Assembly (NCBI GenBank): GCA_029168955.1
Contig: JAPDOI010000891.1
Coordinates: 1 to 64,000, forward strand
Length of the DNA stretch: 64,000 nucleotides
Direction of reading: 5' to 3'
DNA from: Aplectana chamaeleonis
Lineage: Eukaryota; Nematoda; Chromadorea; Rhabditida; Cosmocercidae
The first letter of the stretch is position 1. The number at the start of each line of letters is the position of its first letter. The notes under the pieces were generated by a model. The model made no database searches. It was given only the letters and a program-made list of their open reading frames with translations, and had not been told where the DNA came from. The position numbers were made by a program, and so were the translations under genes. Shown in pieces: positions 33,160 through 43,533 of the stretch.

Positions 33160-34731
33160 TGCAGTGATACAATTCTTATTTTTGGAAGGTGCAGCACTAG
33201 AAGAAATTCACGAATGAATGTTGAAAGTGTATAATGATTGTTCGCCTACAATCAGAACAGTAGAAAGTTGTTTGCTGAATTTAAAGGTGGTCGTAGAAGC
33301 CTTGAAGACGGTCCACATGAAGGACGTCCAAAAAGCGCATCAACAAATCATAGCCAAAATACAGGATAGGGTTTGGAAGATTGTTGATTGACTGAGAGAG
33401 GTTTAGTAGAGGCTCTACACATATCATTAGGCAGCGTGAGCCATATTTTAGGTGAATTTTTGGGTTTTAGAAAGCTGTGTGCACAATGGGTGCCGCATTC
33501 GCTAACAATGGAACAAAAACACATTCGAATGCGACTTTCTCAGCAGCACTTGAAGTGTTCAAAAAAGGGTAAAGTGGATTTTGTGCGTTGTTTCATCACT
33601 ATGGATGAGACTTGAGTCCATCACCATGATAATGAATTAGAACATGAGGCCAAAGAGTGGTGTGAACCTGGTTGTTCGGCTTCGGAACGAGTTTAGTTAT
33701 TCACTTTCAGGCTCGTGCTTGATGCTTTGGAGGTTACAGAGCAGTTGCGAACAAAGCATTTAGTGTTCCTATTTTCAAGCAGTTCTTCTTCGTCTTGATT
33801 TGACTCTAGTTGGCTCCGCTGTTTTCACCCTGCGGGTTCGTCTGCTTTTCGTAGCAGAAGCAGCAGCCTTTCGCGGGGCACGTCTTCCTCGTACATTCCT
33901 GCTCAACGACTTGTGACTTCTCTTGAAAACCGTTCTCGAGTGGGACCTGCGTGACCTTCTCCGTCTTCTCGAGCCTGAGCTTGAACGGCTGCGCGATCTG
34001 CGGGAGTGGTGTCGTGATCCTTCATCTGAATGCCGTGAATTAGACATGGAACGGCTCTTTCTCCTGCGGCGCTTCGGCGAGGCTGTTTGAGCTTTCACAG
34101 TCTTACCTCGGACTCGCTTTCAACGTCCAGCAGGCTCTCGTTGAACTTCTTACTCCATATGCTCGTCAGTTACATGCCCGGCGCATGCACGTTGAACGGC
34201 TTTCACCAGGGCTTCGTTAGCAGCCAGATGTGTGCACTCAGGCTCACCCATTATCAGTAAGTAGGACCTTGAGTTCGTGTCCGGAATTCGGCCAAGAAGG
34301 TTATGGCATTAGTTTATTGGGATGCGAAAGGAATTTTGTTTTTTTATTACTTGCAAACTGGTAAAGCAATTGTTTCTGATAATTATTGCAAGCTTTTGGA
34401 CCAGTTGAAGGAAAAAATTCGTGAAAAAAAGACCCGATTTGCGGACGAAAAAATCCTTTTCCATCAGGACAATACACCGTGTCACAAGAGCACTTTGACA
34501 ATGGCTAAAATCCATGAATTAAAGTTCGAATTGTTGAACCATTCACCGTATTCACCAGATTTGGCTCACAGCGACTTCCATTTGTTTCCAGAACTCGAAA
34601 AATTTATGCCTGCCAAGCGTTTTCCATCAAATCGAGAGGTCATACGGCTGTTGAAGCGTATTCTGCAGAGCTTCCGGATTCTCACTTCACAGGTGAGATC
34701 CTCAGATCGGAGGATCGTTAGAGCAAGGGTA
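33160..34731 (+). pseudogene. mariner transposase pseudogene
   Basis: N-terminal helix-turn-helix remnants (LHISLGSVSHIL.EFLGF, then KLCAQWVPHSLT..QK) are followed by FITMDET (first catalytic Asp). After the insert come VYWDAKGILFFYYL, FHQDNTPCHKS (second Asp) and HSPYSPDLAHSDFHLFP (third Asp of DD34D). Stops occur after MDET and in the N-terminal part, so it is inactive, although the three catalytic aspartates survive. The reading frame is split at VMALVYW by the 567-bp insert. Confidence 0.85.
33775..34251 (-). pseudogene. Arginine/serine-rich basic ORF inserted in mariner
   Basis: From ATG 34251 the frame reads MGEPECTHLAANEALVKAVQ, meets stops at 34152-34150 and 34122-34120, then runs open as a very basic tail: SPKRRRRKSRSMSNSRHS, many RS/RR pairs, APRKAAASATKSRRTRRVK, ending VKSRRRRTA. 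Composition suggests an RS-domain splicing protein or a sperm-chromatin type basic protein, but I recognise no specific gene. No introns are seen, so it may derive from a processed copy. It sits in the 567-bp insert 33737-34303, flanked by AGGTTA on both sides. The continuous 108-codon tail could still be read if started internally. Confidence 0.45.
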
Positions 34732-34884
34732 TTAATGTTCAGAGAGATTATACTGAATAATGAAGTGTATTTAGAGCAATAAAATCAAGTTTTTCTTATC
34801 GAACGACAAAACTCATTGAACAACCTGATAGCTGTTTGAACCCTTTGTGCAGTAGAGGCTCTGATGCATGCTAATACTTCTGTT

Positions 34885-34940
34885 TTGAACACTGTCGCTA
34901 CACCACGTGGAAGTCGCAAGTTTACCATGTCGATCATGAG
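34885..34940 (-). promoter_or_regulatory. Orphan CAP upstream module
   Basis: On the minus strand ATGATCGACATGGTAAACTTG, then GACTTCCACGTGGTGTAGCGACA corresponds to the gene E module (GATCGACCTTGTG.., GACTTCCACGTGTTGTAGCAACA). The mariner element lies immediately downstream, where the gene should start. No CAP exon was found on its far side. Confidence 0.4.
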
Positions 34941-35255
34941 AGCCTTGTTCTCCACTTCATGCAACCTGCCTCTGCTAAAATTTCGTTTCTCAACAGAATG
35001 CAGATGTTGACTTACTTGATTTATCGGTAGACTTCCGCCCGAAGCGCCCATTCCGATTCTTCGCCGAGGTGCGTAGTCGTTGCAATTTCTGACACCCTGC
35101 TCGGGAGAGGGTCCCTCTACCTACAGGGAGGAGTTGTGCCGTTCTTGCAGTTATGAAAAGTTACGCTGCTTATTCGAAGCGGAGTGGTCACAGGCGGAAT
35201 AAAAGACGCGAAAACGAGACATCATATCCCGCTTTGCTTAGCCCAAACCTGCCGG

Positions 35256-35520
35256 GGATGTTGATCAATTTCACAGCGTGGGTTGGGCAAGGAACACTTC
35301 GACTCTTACACGTGACGCGCGCGACAGAAAACCGCTGCGTTTGCGTCGTCGTTGGAGCATGTTAATGAGCGCCAGCTGATTTTTTCTTTCGGGGAGGGGG
35401 AACAACCGTTGATGCGCCCTAACGACGATGTGAACACGGCGGTTTCCGTCGCTTGCATCACGTGTGGAAGTCGAGCTGCTCCTTTGTCCTAACCGCGCTG
35501 TGAATTCGATCAACATCCCA
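35256..35520. repeat. Foldback element
   Basis: GGGATGTTGATCAATTTCAC and AGCGTGGGTTGGGCAAGGA at the left are mirrored by TCCTTTGTCCTAACCGCGCT and GTGAATTCGATCAACATCCC at the right; ACGTGACGC..GCGACAG..AACCGC pairs further in. It has 265 bp and is non-coding. Confidence 0.65.
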
Positions 35521-36371
35521 CACGCAGTGGCTCCATACAGGCGAAGTCGCCTGCAACTACACAAAAAAAAACTATATAAGGCGACGTTGGCACCAATTTT
35601 CAACCCCGGTTTTGTTTAAGTCTGAGGTTTTGAACGGCTCGTTTCACATTTTTTTACTTCAGGGGAATGCCTGATCGAAAAACACGTAAGAATAGACGTT
35701 GTATGATACCTTTGGCGTCTAGAACATTCTAGTAAGGGGCGCGTTGTCGCACTCCAACGACCTCCATTCTGAGTCGAGGTGAAGTCGGATTTCGTGAAAG
35801 TGCTCTGCTCTTTGTGTAATTGGACGCACCTGGACTAATATTAAGAACCCCAGTCTGGGAATTACACTCAGCAATAGATACAGTTCGAAACAAGTACAAC
35901 TGTATGATTGTTCTCTACTGTCTCCCATTATCATACATTGCGTACATTGCCTTTGACATTAACGATAAAGCAGAAATTGTGCACAGAAAATCTGATTTAT
36001 TCCATTTGAATGAAAACCTGCAACACAAGTCACAAAACTAATCAGAATCTGATGCGTGGAACGACATTTCCACCGAAAGAAGGCGAGAATGCGGATGGGG
36101 CAGTTGTGAACTTCTCAAAAACTCTGAGAAAATTTGCCGCGCCAAAGCCGGGAAAGTAGTGCGACCCTCGACTGTGCCGCGATAGTTCCGCAACAGTACC
36201 GCAGCGGCTCCGTGATCAGACGATTTTTTTTGCCGTGTCTTGAGCCTCGACATCGCCGCAATAGTTCCATACCGGCTCCGCGTTAGAAACGCGCCGACTC
36301 CGCGAGGATGCAGCAGCGAACCCGCGTAGAGTACGATGTACTGTCCTGTGTGGTGAAATGAAGTTGTAGCC

Positions 36372-36393
36372 GGTCCAATTATCCAAGTTTGAG
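36372..36393 (+). other. SL1-like 22-mer
   Basis: Nineteen of 22 positions equal the nematode SL1 spliced leader; the three differences (positions 4, 5 and 11) are all C/T transitions. Within 85 bp follow a strong stem (GCGGTAG-CCTCTGTC...GACAGAGG...CTACCGC) and an Sm-like ATTTTTG. The G following SL1 is followed by GTGCAT rather than the GTAA of genuine SL RNA genes. It may be an SL RNA relic, a trace of a trans-spliced retrocopy, or chance within a repeat. Confidence 0.35.
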
Positions 36394-36978
36394 GTGCATT
36401 CCGTATTTCCTTGTGCGCGAAAACGGCGGTAGCCTCTGTCCTTATCAGACAGAGGACGTAACTACCGCAGGTGCGTATTTTTGCTCTTAGGCCACCCAAG
36501 TTGTGTTGTATTTCTCGAACAACTTCATATAAGACACTCTCCCGGAGCCGCAGCGACACTATCGCGGAGCCGCAGCGGCGATTTCTCTCAGAGAACGTTG
36601 ATCAACTGGTGGGCGTTTTAATAACTTCGGGGAAGTGCCGAACGAAAGTAGACACAAGAGTAGAATATGGATTTCTCGTTGTATGACACCCTTTGGCGTT
36701 TAGAACATTCTAGTAAGGGGCGCGTTGTCGCCCTCCAACGAACTCAGTTCTGAGTCGAGATGGAGTTGGATTTTTTGAAAGTGCTCTGCTCATTGTGTAA
36801 TTGGACACACCTGGACATATATTGAGAGCCCTTGTCTGGGACTGTCACTCAGCAATAGATACAGTTCGAAACAAGTACAACTGCATGATTGTTCTCTACT
36901 GCCTCCCATTATCAACGTGCGTACATTGGCTTTTCACATCTCGATGAAGTAGAAATTGTGCACAGAAGTGGTAATTAA

Positions 36979-37516
36979 AGGCATCGTTCACGATGGATTT
37001 CGTTTTCGAGTTTTCCATATATAATGAGATCTCCAGTACCCTAAATAACAGCAACGTTGAAAAAACCGCGAAAAAATCACCAAAAAGCCCTTTTTCAGAT
37101 CGAAAATGTCTCAATCGAGGGAGGAGTCGATCGTTAGAGATCGCTGTTTTGACCAACGATCTCACGATCAAATGAACTTTATATTTCTTTCAAGTGATTT
37201 ATGGAGAAGAAAAGGCTAATCTGTGTGTGTGTACAAAGGTCAATCTTCACGTAATCGTATGGTATATTATATAAACTTCCCCTCAGTTATTCTGTTTCAA
37301 ATGCTGATCATTTACTTATATGATGGCTCACAGCAAATTGTGCCAGATGACTGACGGAGGGCCGGCCTCTTTTGACGGAATTTGAGACATTCTACCTCAT
37401 TTATCTCCATAATAAGGCATTTTTGACCGAACAAACTCTACCTACTTCCTCAGGTGGGCCCGGAAAATCGTTCGAACCGAAAAAACGGTTTGTGGTTTTC
37501 AGCGCGTACGATACCT
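36979..37516. repeat. TTAA-flanked element with an empty-site partner
   Basis: TTAA (36975-36978)|AGGCATCGTTCACGATGG ... CGTACGATACCT|TTAA (37517-37520). The right arm of the inverted duplication has the uninterrupted sequence GTAATTAATTCGAT, with a single TTAA. So the insertion duplicated TTAA and is younger than the arm duplication. It has 538 bp and no transposase. Confidence 0.8.
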
Positions 37517-38018
37517 TTAATTCAATCTGAATGAAAACGTGCAGCACAAGTCACGAAATTAATAAGAATTTGATGCGTGGAACGGAATTTCTATCGAAAG
37601 AAGACGACGATGCAGATGGGGTAGCCGTGAACGTCACACAAACGTGTAACAACTGATGGGCTGTGACGAGGTGATTGCCTGCAATGCAATTCAAACTTTT
37701 CAAACGACTGATTTTAGGTAACCAACTTTTGAACTATCGGTTAGCGCCTCTGCGGAGTTTGCTCAAAGCCCATGTTCTGAGCCACTCACATATTTTGTGG
37801 ATTGGAGCCGCAGTGATTAGGTATGGGAGGCTCGTGGCTATTTGGCTCCAATAGCAAATTTCTGGTCATTTGCAACCGGCTATGCTATTCGTTGGGTCAC
37901 CCCCCTTGTCTGCCAAGAGCCGCACTTCAGCGACATGAGCCTCTCCTCGAAAATTTTAGCCTTTCTGAGCTGCCCCTAAACGCATAATCGATTTATTGTT
38001 TACTACGGCAGACTCCAG

Positions 38019-38780
38019 CTCACTCTAAGATATTCGTGGGCAAGTTCCCGGGAACAAAAGCAGAACTTCTCTCGAAACCACTGGGGAACTTCTTCCGAAT
38101 CGGGGAGAGGCGAAGGGGACGTCTCGACAGCAGAGTAGTGAGGAAAGTTCCCACAGCAGGAGTTCTCTTGTTCTCCCGACTGCAGGTCTTGCCGCGACAT
38201 TCCGACGGCAGATCTTCCCATTCTTTAATGATTGATAAGAAGTCAACTCGCTAGAACTCGCTGTTTTCGACAGTTTCCTGTTCCTGATAAACTGCGATCG
38301 GTCCAAAACTCTTCACCTCAGACTAAAGGTTATAGAGAAGCATATTAGCACCTCTGGAAACCAGACAGAGATGCCTTACGTAGTCCTTGAGTGGCAGATC
38401 TACCCCCTCAACTGGCGAAGCGCGAGACCACCTCGCGACTAGCCCGTCTGCATCACCGTATACGCTGCGGCTTTGTTTTTGCGTTCATCATTTTCGGGTG
38501 GAGGCCATGGGAACAACCGTGAAGCGAACTTCCCTTGTTCCCCCCCCCCCGAGTTGACTGCTAACAGCGCCTTATCGTTGTGTATAATTCGAGGGGAAAG
38601 GGGCGAGGCGTCCCCCTCCGAGGGGAAGTCTCGCTCCTCTCCCCTCGACCGAGTGATAACGACCACATCAGGTCTATTGTCCTCGGGAAGTTTCCCACAA
38701 ATTTCTGAGACTGCTGGCGGCTTAGGCAGGTCAGCCAAAAGGGGGGGGGACATTCCACCTTAGCGCGAAATTCTTTGCGC
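38019..38780. other. GC-rich insertion present only in the left arm
   Basis: The right arm passes directly from CGGCAGACTCC..GC to CTATCAACATTGT, while the left arm has about 760 bp between them. The outer parts (GTGGGCAAGTTCCCGGGAAC and the complement of GTTTCCCACAAATTTCTGAG) are weakly inverted. There are a run of Cs (38542-38552) and a run of Gs (38742-38749). Probably an old inverted-repeat element; no coding capacity supported. Confidence 0.45.
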
Positions 38781-38981
38781 GGCACTCTATCAACATTGTA
38801 CTTCTGATCGGACCCTCAGCGAGGACGCCGCGACGACCGGCAGATGGAATATGGCTGCAAATCGCAAAAGAGTTATTTTAAGCGTTCAGACCGTTTTAAC
38901 TCCGCCGTTGCCGGTCCCAAGCGCGGATGAGAAAGGAGGAGGATTGGCCCCCCATGCTACCGACGGGCTGGAAAACCTAAG

Positions 38982-41900
38982 GTGGTAACCATGGAGAGTC
39001 TCATAGCAATACGCGATACGGCTACCGCATCCGGGGCAGCCGATGCACCAACAATGGGGACCCAGGGTGTTGGTGACAAGTATGCTACTGGCCAGAACAG
39101 TGGACGACTGGTAACGCCGAAGAAGGAGGTGCGGTTTGCGGCATGGAATCTGCGATCAGGGCATTACGTCGGGCAGAAAGAAATCACTGACAGGGAACTG
39201 TTGATGTCGAAGGTATCGGTTGCCGCCCTGTCTGAATTGAGGATCAGTGGAAGTGGAACAATGACTGTCCAGGTGCCAGATAGTTAAGAAAGGATGGTGC
39301 TGTACTACTCCGGTAGCGACGGACACCATCAAGGCGTTGGATTCATGGTGAACTGGAAAGCAGCTTGAAGCGTTGTGACATTCGAGCCTATCTCCAGCAG
39401 AATCGTTCTCCTCACGCTGAAAGGAACTATAAGGACACATATTGTGGCAGTTTATGCGCCGACGGAGCCTAGCCCGGATTCCGACAAGGACGCGTTTTAC
39501 GCTCAGCTTCAGGTCGTTCTGAACACGATTCCAAAGAGAGACGTTGTTCTAGTCGCAGGTGATTTCAACGCACATGTTGGAAAAGACAGGATGGGCTGGG
39601 AAGCAGTATTGGGCCGATTTGGCGTTGGTGACATGAACGACAATGGTCTGCGCTTGCTCACGTTTGCAGCTTTCAATGGACTCATTATTGGAAACAGTCA
39701 CTTCCAGCATCGCAGAAAGCATCAGTTGACGTGGAGAAATCCTTCCGGACGAGACGTAGCTTTGTTAGACTACGTGCTGATGAGCTCGCGTTTCAAGTCG
39801 TCGCTCAAGGATGTTCGTGCAATGAGAGGACCCGACTGTGGTTCAGATCATTACCTTCTACGTGCAGTAGTGAAGCTTCGTCTACAACGAGCTAGGATTG
39901 TGGAGCCATCTAAAGGTCAATTCAACTGGGCACATTTGATGGTACCTGAGACGAAGGAGTTATTCCAAATGGCACTGTCGAATCGGTTTGCGCTGTTGGC
40001 AGACGATGCATCTGTGGATGAACAAGAACAGCAGATAGCAGCCACCATCGCGGAATGTGCAGAGCCACTTTGTCCTGCCCCTCTTAAAGGCAGCTGACAC
40101 GCTCAAAAATGATATCAATTTTATGGATTAAACTGAAGGTCTGAATCTGTTAGTAATCAGAAATAACGAAAAAGACGAAAACAAATCGACGGAAATTAAG
40201 ATATGACGGTACGTTCTATATTGGCCCAGAAATGGACGAGTTTTACGACACTGGCTGAGATAGCGGAGCTAGCAACAAATTTATTGGGATAACGACACTA
40301 ATGTACTCGTACGGCCCTTTCTGGAACGCTTACGCCGTTAGAAGCTTAAAAAGTAATCTAAAGTGGCCGCAATCGAGCATTGAATACCTGTATGGAGGGG
40401 CGGAGCCCGTATCGATGGGCGGAGCAAGGATGATTTCGTGACTGACTACGGTTCAAATACGGTCATTTGGACTCGTTTTTAACGCTTGCAACTTCGTGAG
40501 GGCTCTTCTAGGGCCTGCACGACCCAATTAATGTAGTTATCTCAACAACTTTTTCGAGCGTGTCTGCTGCCTTTAAGCGAATTCAGCCATGGATATCAGA
40601 TGAATCCATACATCTCATAGAAGAAAGGAAGAAAGCGAAATTGACCGATTTTGATCGATATCGTCAGCTCTGCAGAGAGCTTTGTTGCAGATTGAAAATG
40701 GAACGAGAGTCGTATTGGAATAAGGAAGCTGCTGATTTGGAGGAGTCTGCGAGCAGGCATGATTATCGAACTCTCTATCGGACACTCAAGCGGCTCGGAG
40801 GAAGGGCGAAACCAACAAGCGATAGTATCAGGAATGCAGATGGGTCATTCGTGCGCTCTGTGGACGAGCGCCTCCGTCGATGGAGACAGTTCTTCAGTGA
40901 ACTATACAGTCATGAAGCGCCGCAAGGACCGCTTGTCGAGCCACCACTAGTTGAAGCGGCCGTGGATGCAGTTCTCGACTCAGAACCCACTGTAGATGAA
41001 CTAACGGCAGCGATGAAGTCACTGAAAAACGGCAGAGCGTCAGGAGTGAACAAAATCACTGCGGAAGCCATCAAGGCTGGCGGAGACGTCTTGCTGCGCC
41101 AACTTCATCGGCTGATTACTCTTATCTGGCAGTCTGAGAAAATACCAGCTACCTGGAAACGTGCCACAATCGTGCCCATACACAAGAAGGGTGATGCTAG
41201 AGACTGCAAAAATTACCGAGGGATCAGTCTGTTGTCTATCGTTGGCAACGTCTTCATGAGGGTTATTCAGAACAGACTTCAGCGTCATCGTGAGCAAACC
41301 AGTCGTGAAGAACAGGCGGGGTTCCGGCTAGGAAGAAGCTGCAGTGATCAGATCTTCGCACTTCGACAGCTAATGGAAGAGAGAATTCGCTCTGGGAAGC
41401 GTGTCGTTATCACATTTATAGGCTTCAAACCTGCGTTCGATTGTAATCACTGGCCGGCGCTGTGGAGAGCACTTGAAAGCGAGCACATACCGCGGAAGAT
41501 AGTCAAGCTCCTCCAGGAAACGTACGAAGGGTCTACCAGTTCCGTACGCGTTGGGGATCAGTTGTCCGAGGAGTTTGCCGTTACAGCTGGAGTTCGCCAA
41601 GGCGATGTGGTCTCGCCTCTGCTCTTTAATACTGTTGTGGACGCTATTATGAGGAAGGTCTTTGAGAACAGAAGAGGCGTTCAATACGGAAGTAATGAGT
41701 ACGTCACAGATTTGCTTTTCGCGGATGACAGCGCAGTGTTCACGGATACTGATGGGGAGGCAACGTCCTTGATAAGCGATATGGCACTGACTGCAAGCTC
41801 CTACGGCTTAAGAATCAACCAGGAGAAGACCAAGTTCATGACATCCGATGGGTCGCCTGCATCTGTTCAGTTTGAAGGAGTTGAGCTTCAGCAGGTCAAG

Positions 41901-42554
41901 GAATTCAAATACCTTGGGTCGGTAGTGCAGGAGCGAAAAGTTGCGGCTACGGCAGAGGTGTGCAGCAGAATCGGGCAGGCGTCTAGTGCGTTTGCGTCGC
42001 TTGGCTGGTGTTTGTGGAAGAAAAGCAACATTTCACTGAAGACTAAAGTGCGAATGTTCCGAGCGCTGATAATACCCGTACTACTATACGGCTCGGAAAC
42101 CTGGACTCTGCTAAAGTCAAACCTCGTCAAGCTAGAAGTCTTCCAGATGCGATGTTTGCGCCAGATTCTTGGAATTAAGATTCGTGATCATGTGTGCAAC
42201 GACGATATACGGAAGAGCTGCATGAATCAACGGACGGTCGGAGAACAGCTGCAGACAGGAAGACTGCGATGGTTCGGACATGTATGTAGGATGGACCCGT
42301 CCCGTCTCCCGTACAATAAGCTGTGGCGTAAGCGCCCACCATCATGGAGAATTCAACGAACGGCCCCGAAGAAGACATGGCTCAAACATATAGAGGAGGA
42401 TCTGAAGACTCAACGGCGCAGTGTCTTTAACGCTAAACTTGTTGCTGCAAACCGTTTTGATTGGAAGCGTATCGTTCAGGCCGCACGAGCTCCTATGGCA
42501 CCTACAGCAGTGTATTGGTTGAGAGGGCATCCCGCTCCACCAGACACCAGCTAA
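38982..42554 (+). pseudogene. RTE endonuclease/reverse transcriptase ORF, disrupted
   Basis: One reading frame spans the element. The APE-type endonuclease shows AAWNLRS, LSELRIS, VYAPTEPS, VAGDFNAHVG, TWRNPSGR and GSDHYLL. The RT shows NYRGISLLS, EQAGFRLGRSCSDQI, GVRQGDVVSPLLFN and LLFADDSAVF, with a C-terminal LRWFGHVCRM block. Defects: stops at 39285 (TAA) and 39366 (TGA), the TTAA element at 40088-40572, and motif A reading FIGFKPAFD where the family has F.DF..AFD, so a catalytic Asp is replaced by Gly. The TTAA element plus one TTAA is 489 bp, a multiple of three; without it the frame would be continuous (PAPLKRIQPW). Confidence 0.88.
40088..40572. repeat. TTAA-flanked element inside the RTE ORF
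   Basis: TTAA (40084-40087)|AGGCAGCTGACACGCTCAAA ... TTTTCGAGCGTGTCTGCTGCCT|TTAA (40573-40576). The inverted termini are about 22 bp. Termini ACACGCTC...GAGCGTGT also occur in the element at 54341-54810, a second subfamily. It is the youngest layer here: element in RTE in duplicated arm. Confidence 0.85.
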
Positions 42555-42612
42555 CGGGATGAGTGAGTGAGTGAGTGAAGCGTTCAGAAGTGTTTTGTAG
42601 AGTTGATTCCCA

Positions 42613-42861
42613 GAACTAGCCCCTGGGGGCAGTGTACACAATGATTCTCATTTCAGAATTCCCACTTTAAACAACGGTCGCTATTCTTTCTAATATTGTA
42701 AATAAATGACGAAAAACACACAGAAACGCCTTGTTTGAGGGATTGACTTTGTGGCCTGGAATAGTTGTCCGGTAGGAGGAACGAGCTCTCTGTGGTTGTG
42801 ACCATCGCAGCTCTACCCGCGATCTACAGCAAATAATTTTCCAATCAAAGATTATAGTGAA
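42613..42861. repeat. Diverged member of the AGGCAG inverted-repeat family
   Basis: GGCAGTGTACACAATGATTC at the left and ATTATAGTGAAAGCTGCTTT at the right are inverted. The same element sits at 62895-63147 in the other arm, so it predates the duplication. Flanking TTAA is no longer clear. Confidence 0.45.
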
Positions 42862-43374
42862 AGCTGCTTTTGAAACCACAGTCAAATCACAGGGGTAATC
42901 TTTGCCATTGTGGTCCGACCATCGTGTATAGCAATCGTGCCCCGCTCAAAATTTCAATTGGCTCAAATCACCGAAAAACAGCGAAGGAAGCGCCCACGCG
43001 CCCAGAGGAGAAAAGAAGTGGGTTACGCTCATAGGCAAAACTCTGCCCTCAATAGGAACCAAATTCTCATCCTTTGAAATCCAAATTTTTGAGGGGCCAT
43101 GACTCCACTCGTAGAGGGTGTTGAGCGACTCTGGTGACATCACTGTTATTGGATCGAAATTTTCCTAAAAGTAAGCAGAAGAACCAGAAAACGACTCTGA
43201 GGTCGGTCAATGACTTTAGGAAGAAAAGGTGTATAATAATTTAGAGAAAGTGTGATTTGTCGTTGTCACAGAGACTGAACGCATGGATCCAGGGGCGACG
43301 TCAACCGATGAATATTTTGACTCTTTCGGAACGGACAATCTGAGAGCAAGTACAATGTCAAAGAATGATATGAA

Positions 43375-43501
43375 TGCTGACCCCTGTACTAATTGTGTGA
43401 CCAATTCTGCACTATCTAGACATCCACGTTGTCTCAAACGGTGATCAAACACTCAAGTCTAGTAACAGCGTTCAAACCGAGGTATCCGTTCGCATAAAAG
43501 G
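43375..43501 (+). promoter_or_regulatory. Upstream module and TATA-like box of CAP gene G
   Basis: A diverged module (GACCCCTGTACTAATTGTGTG ... TCTAGACATCCACGTTGTC, 43380-43435) is followed by TCCGTTCGCATAAAAGGATC (43486-43505), about 33 bp before the ATG at 43534. It is repeated in inverse before G' (62261-62400). Confidence 0.5.
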
Positions 43502-43533
43502 ATCTGGAGAGCACAGTAGAACATCACTCCGCA

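Larger units (their letters stand above)
32972..34828 (+). mobile_element. mariner element, degenerate, carrying an insertion
   Basis: Terminal inverted repeats CAGGTTGTTCAATAAGATTT (left) and the complement of CAGGTTGTTCAATGAGTTTT (right), each extending to a TTCGATAAGA block, are flanked by TA (32970-32971 and 34829-34830). Without the inner insert (33737-34303) the element would be about 1.28 kb, the usual mariner length. Confidence 0.85.
35656..37635. repeat. Direct duplication, two diverged copies
   Basis: 35656-36112 and 36622-37635 share a collinear ~450-bp sequence (GGGGCGCGTTGTCGC, CAGCAATAGATACAGTTCGA, ACAAGTACAACTG, AGAAATTGTGCACAGAA). The second copy is lengthened by the TTAA element 36979-37516. 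Only the second copy's flank is followed into the rest of the left arm. Confidence 0.7.
38891..42577 (+). mobile_element. Near full-length RTE-type LINE
   Basis: It is flanked by an 11-bp target duplication AAGCGTTCAGA (38880-38890 and 42578-42588), and ends in a (GAGT)n tail, typical of RTE short-repeat 3' tails. The empty site is visible in the right arm (GAGCGTTCAGAG). It starts CCGTTTTAACTCCGCC and contains one long ORF. A TTAA element (40088-40572) is nested in it. Confidence 0.88.

Noticed and set aside
36038..36559. 173-codon minus-strand frame
   Set aside because: It covers a repeat block related to 59.34-59.59 kb with no recognisable domain; no evidence of a gene.
38439..38785. Overlapping ~100-codon frames
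   Set aside because: They lie in a left-arm-only GC-rich insertion with homopolymer runs; composition effect.
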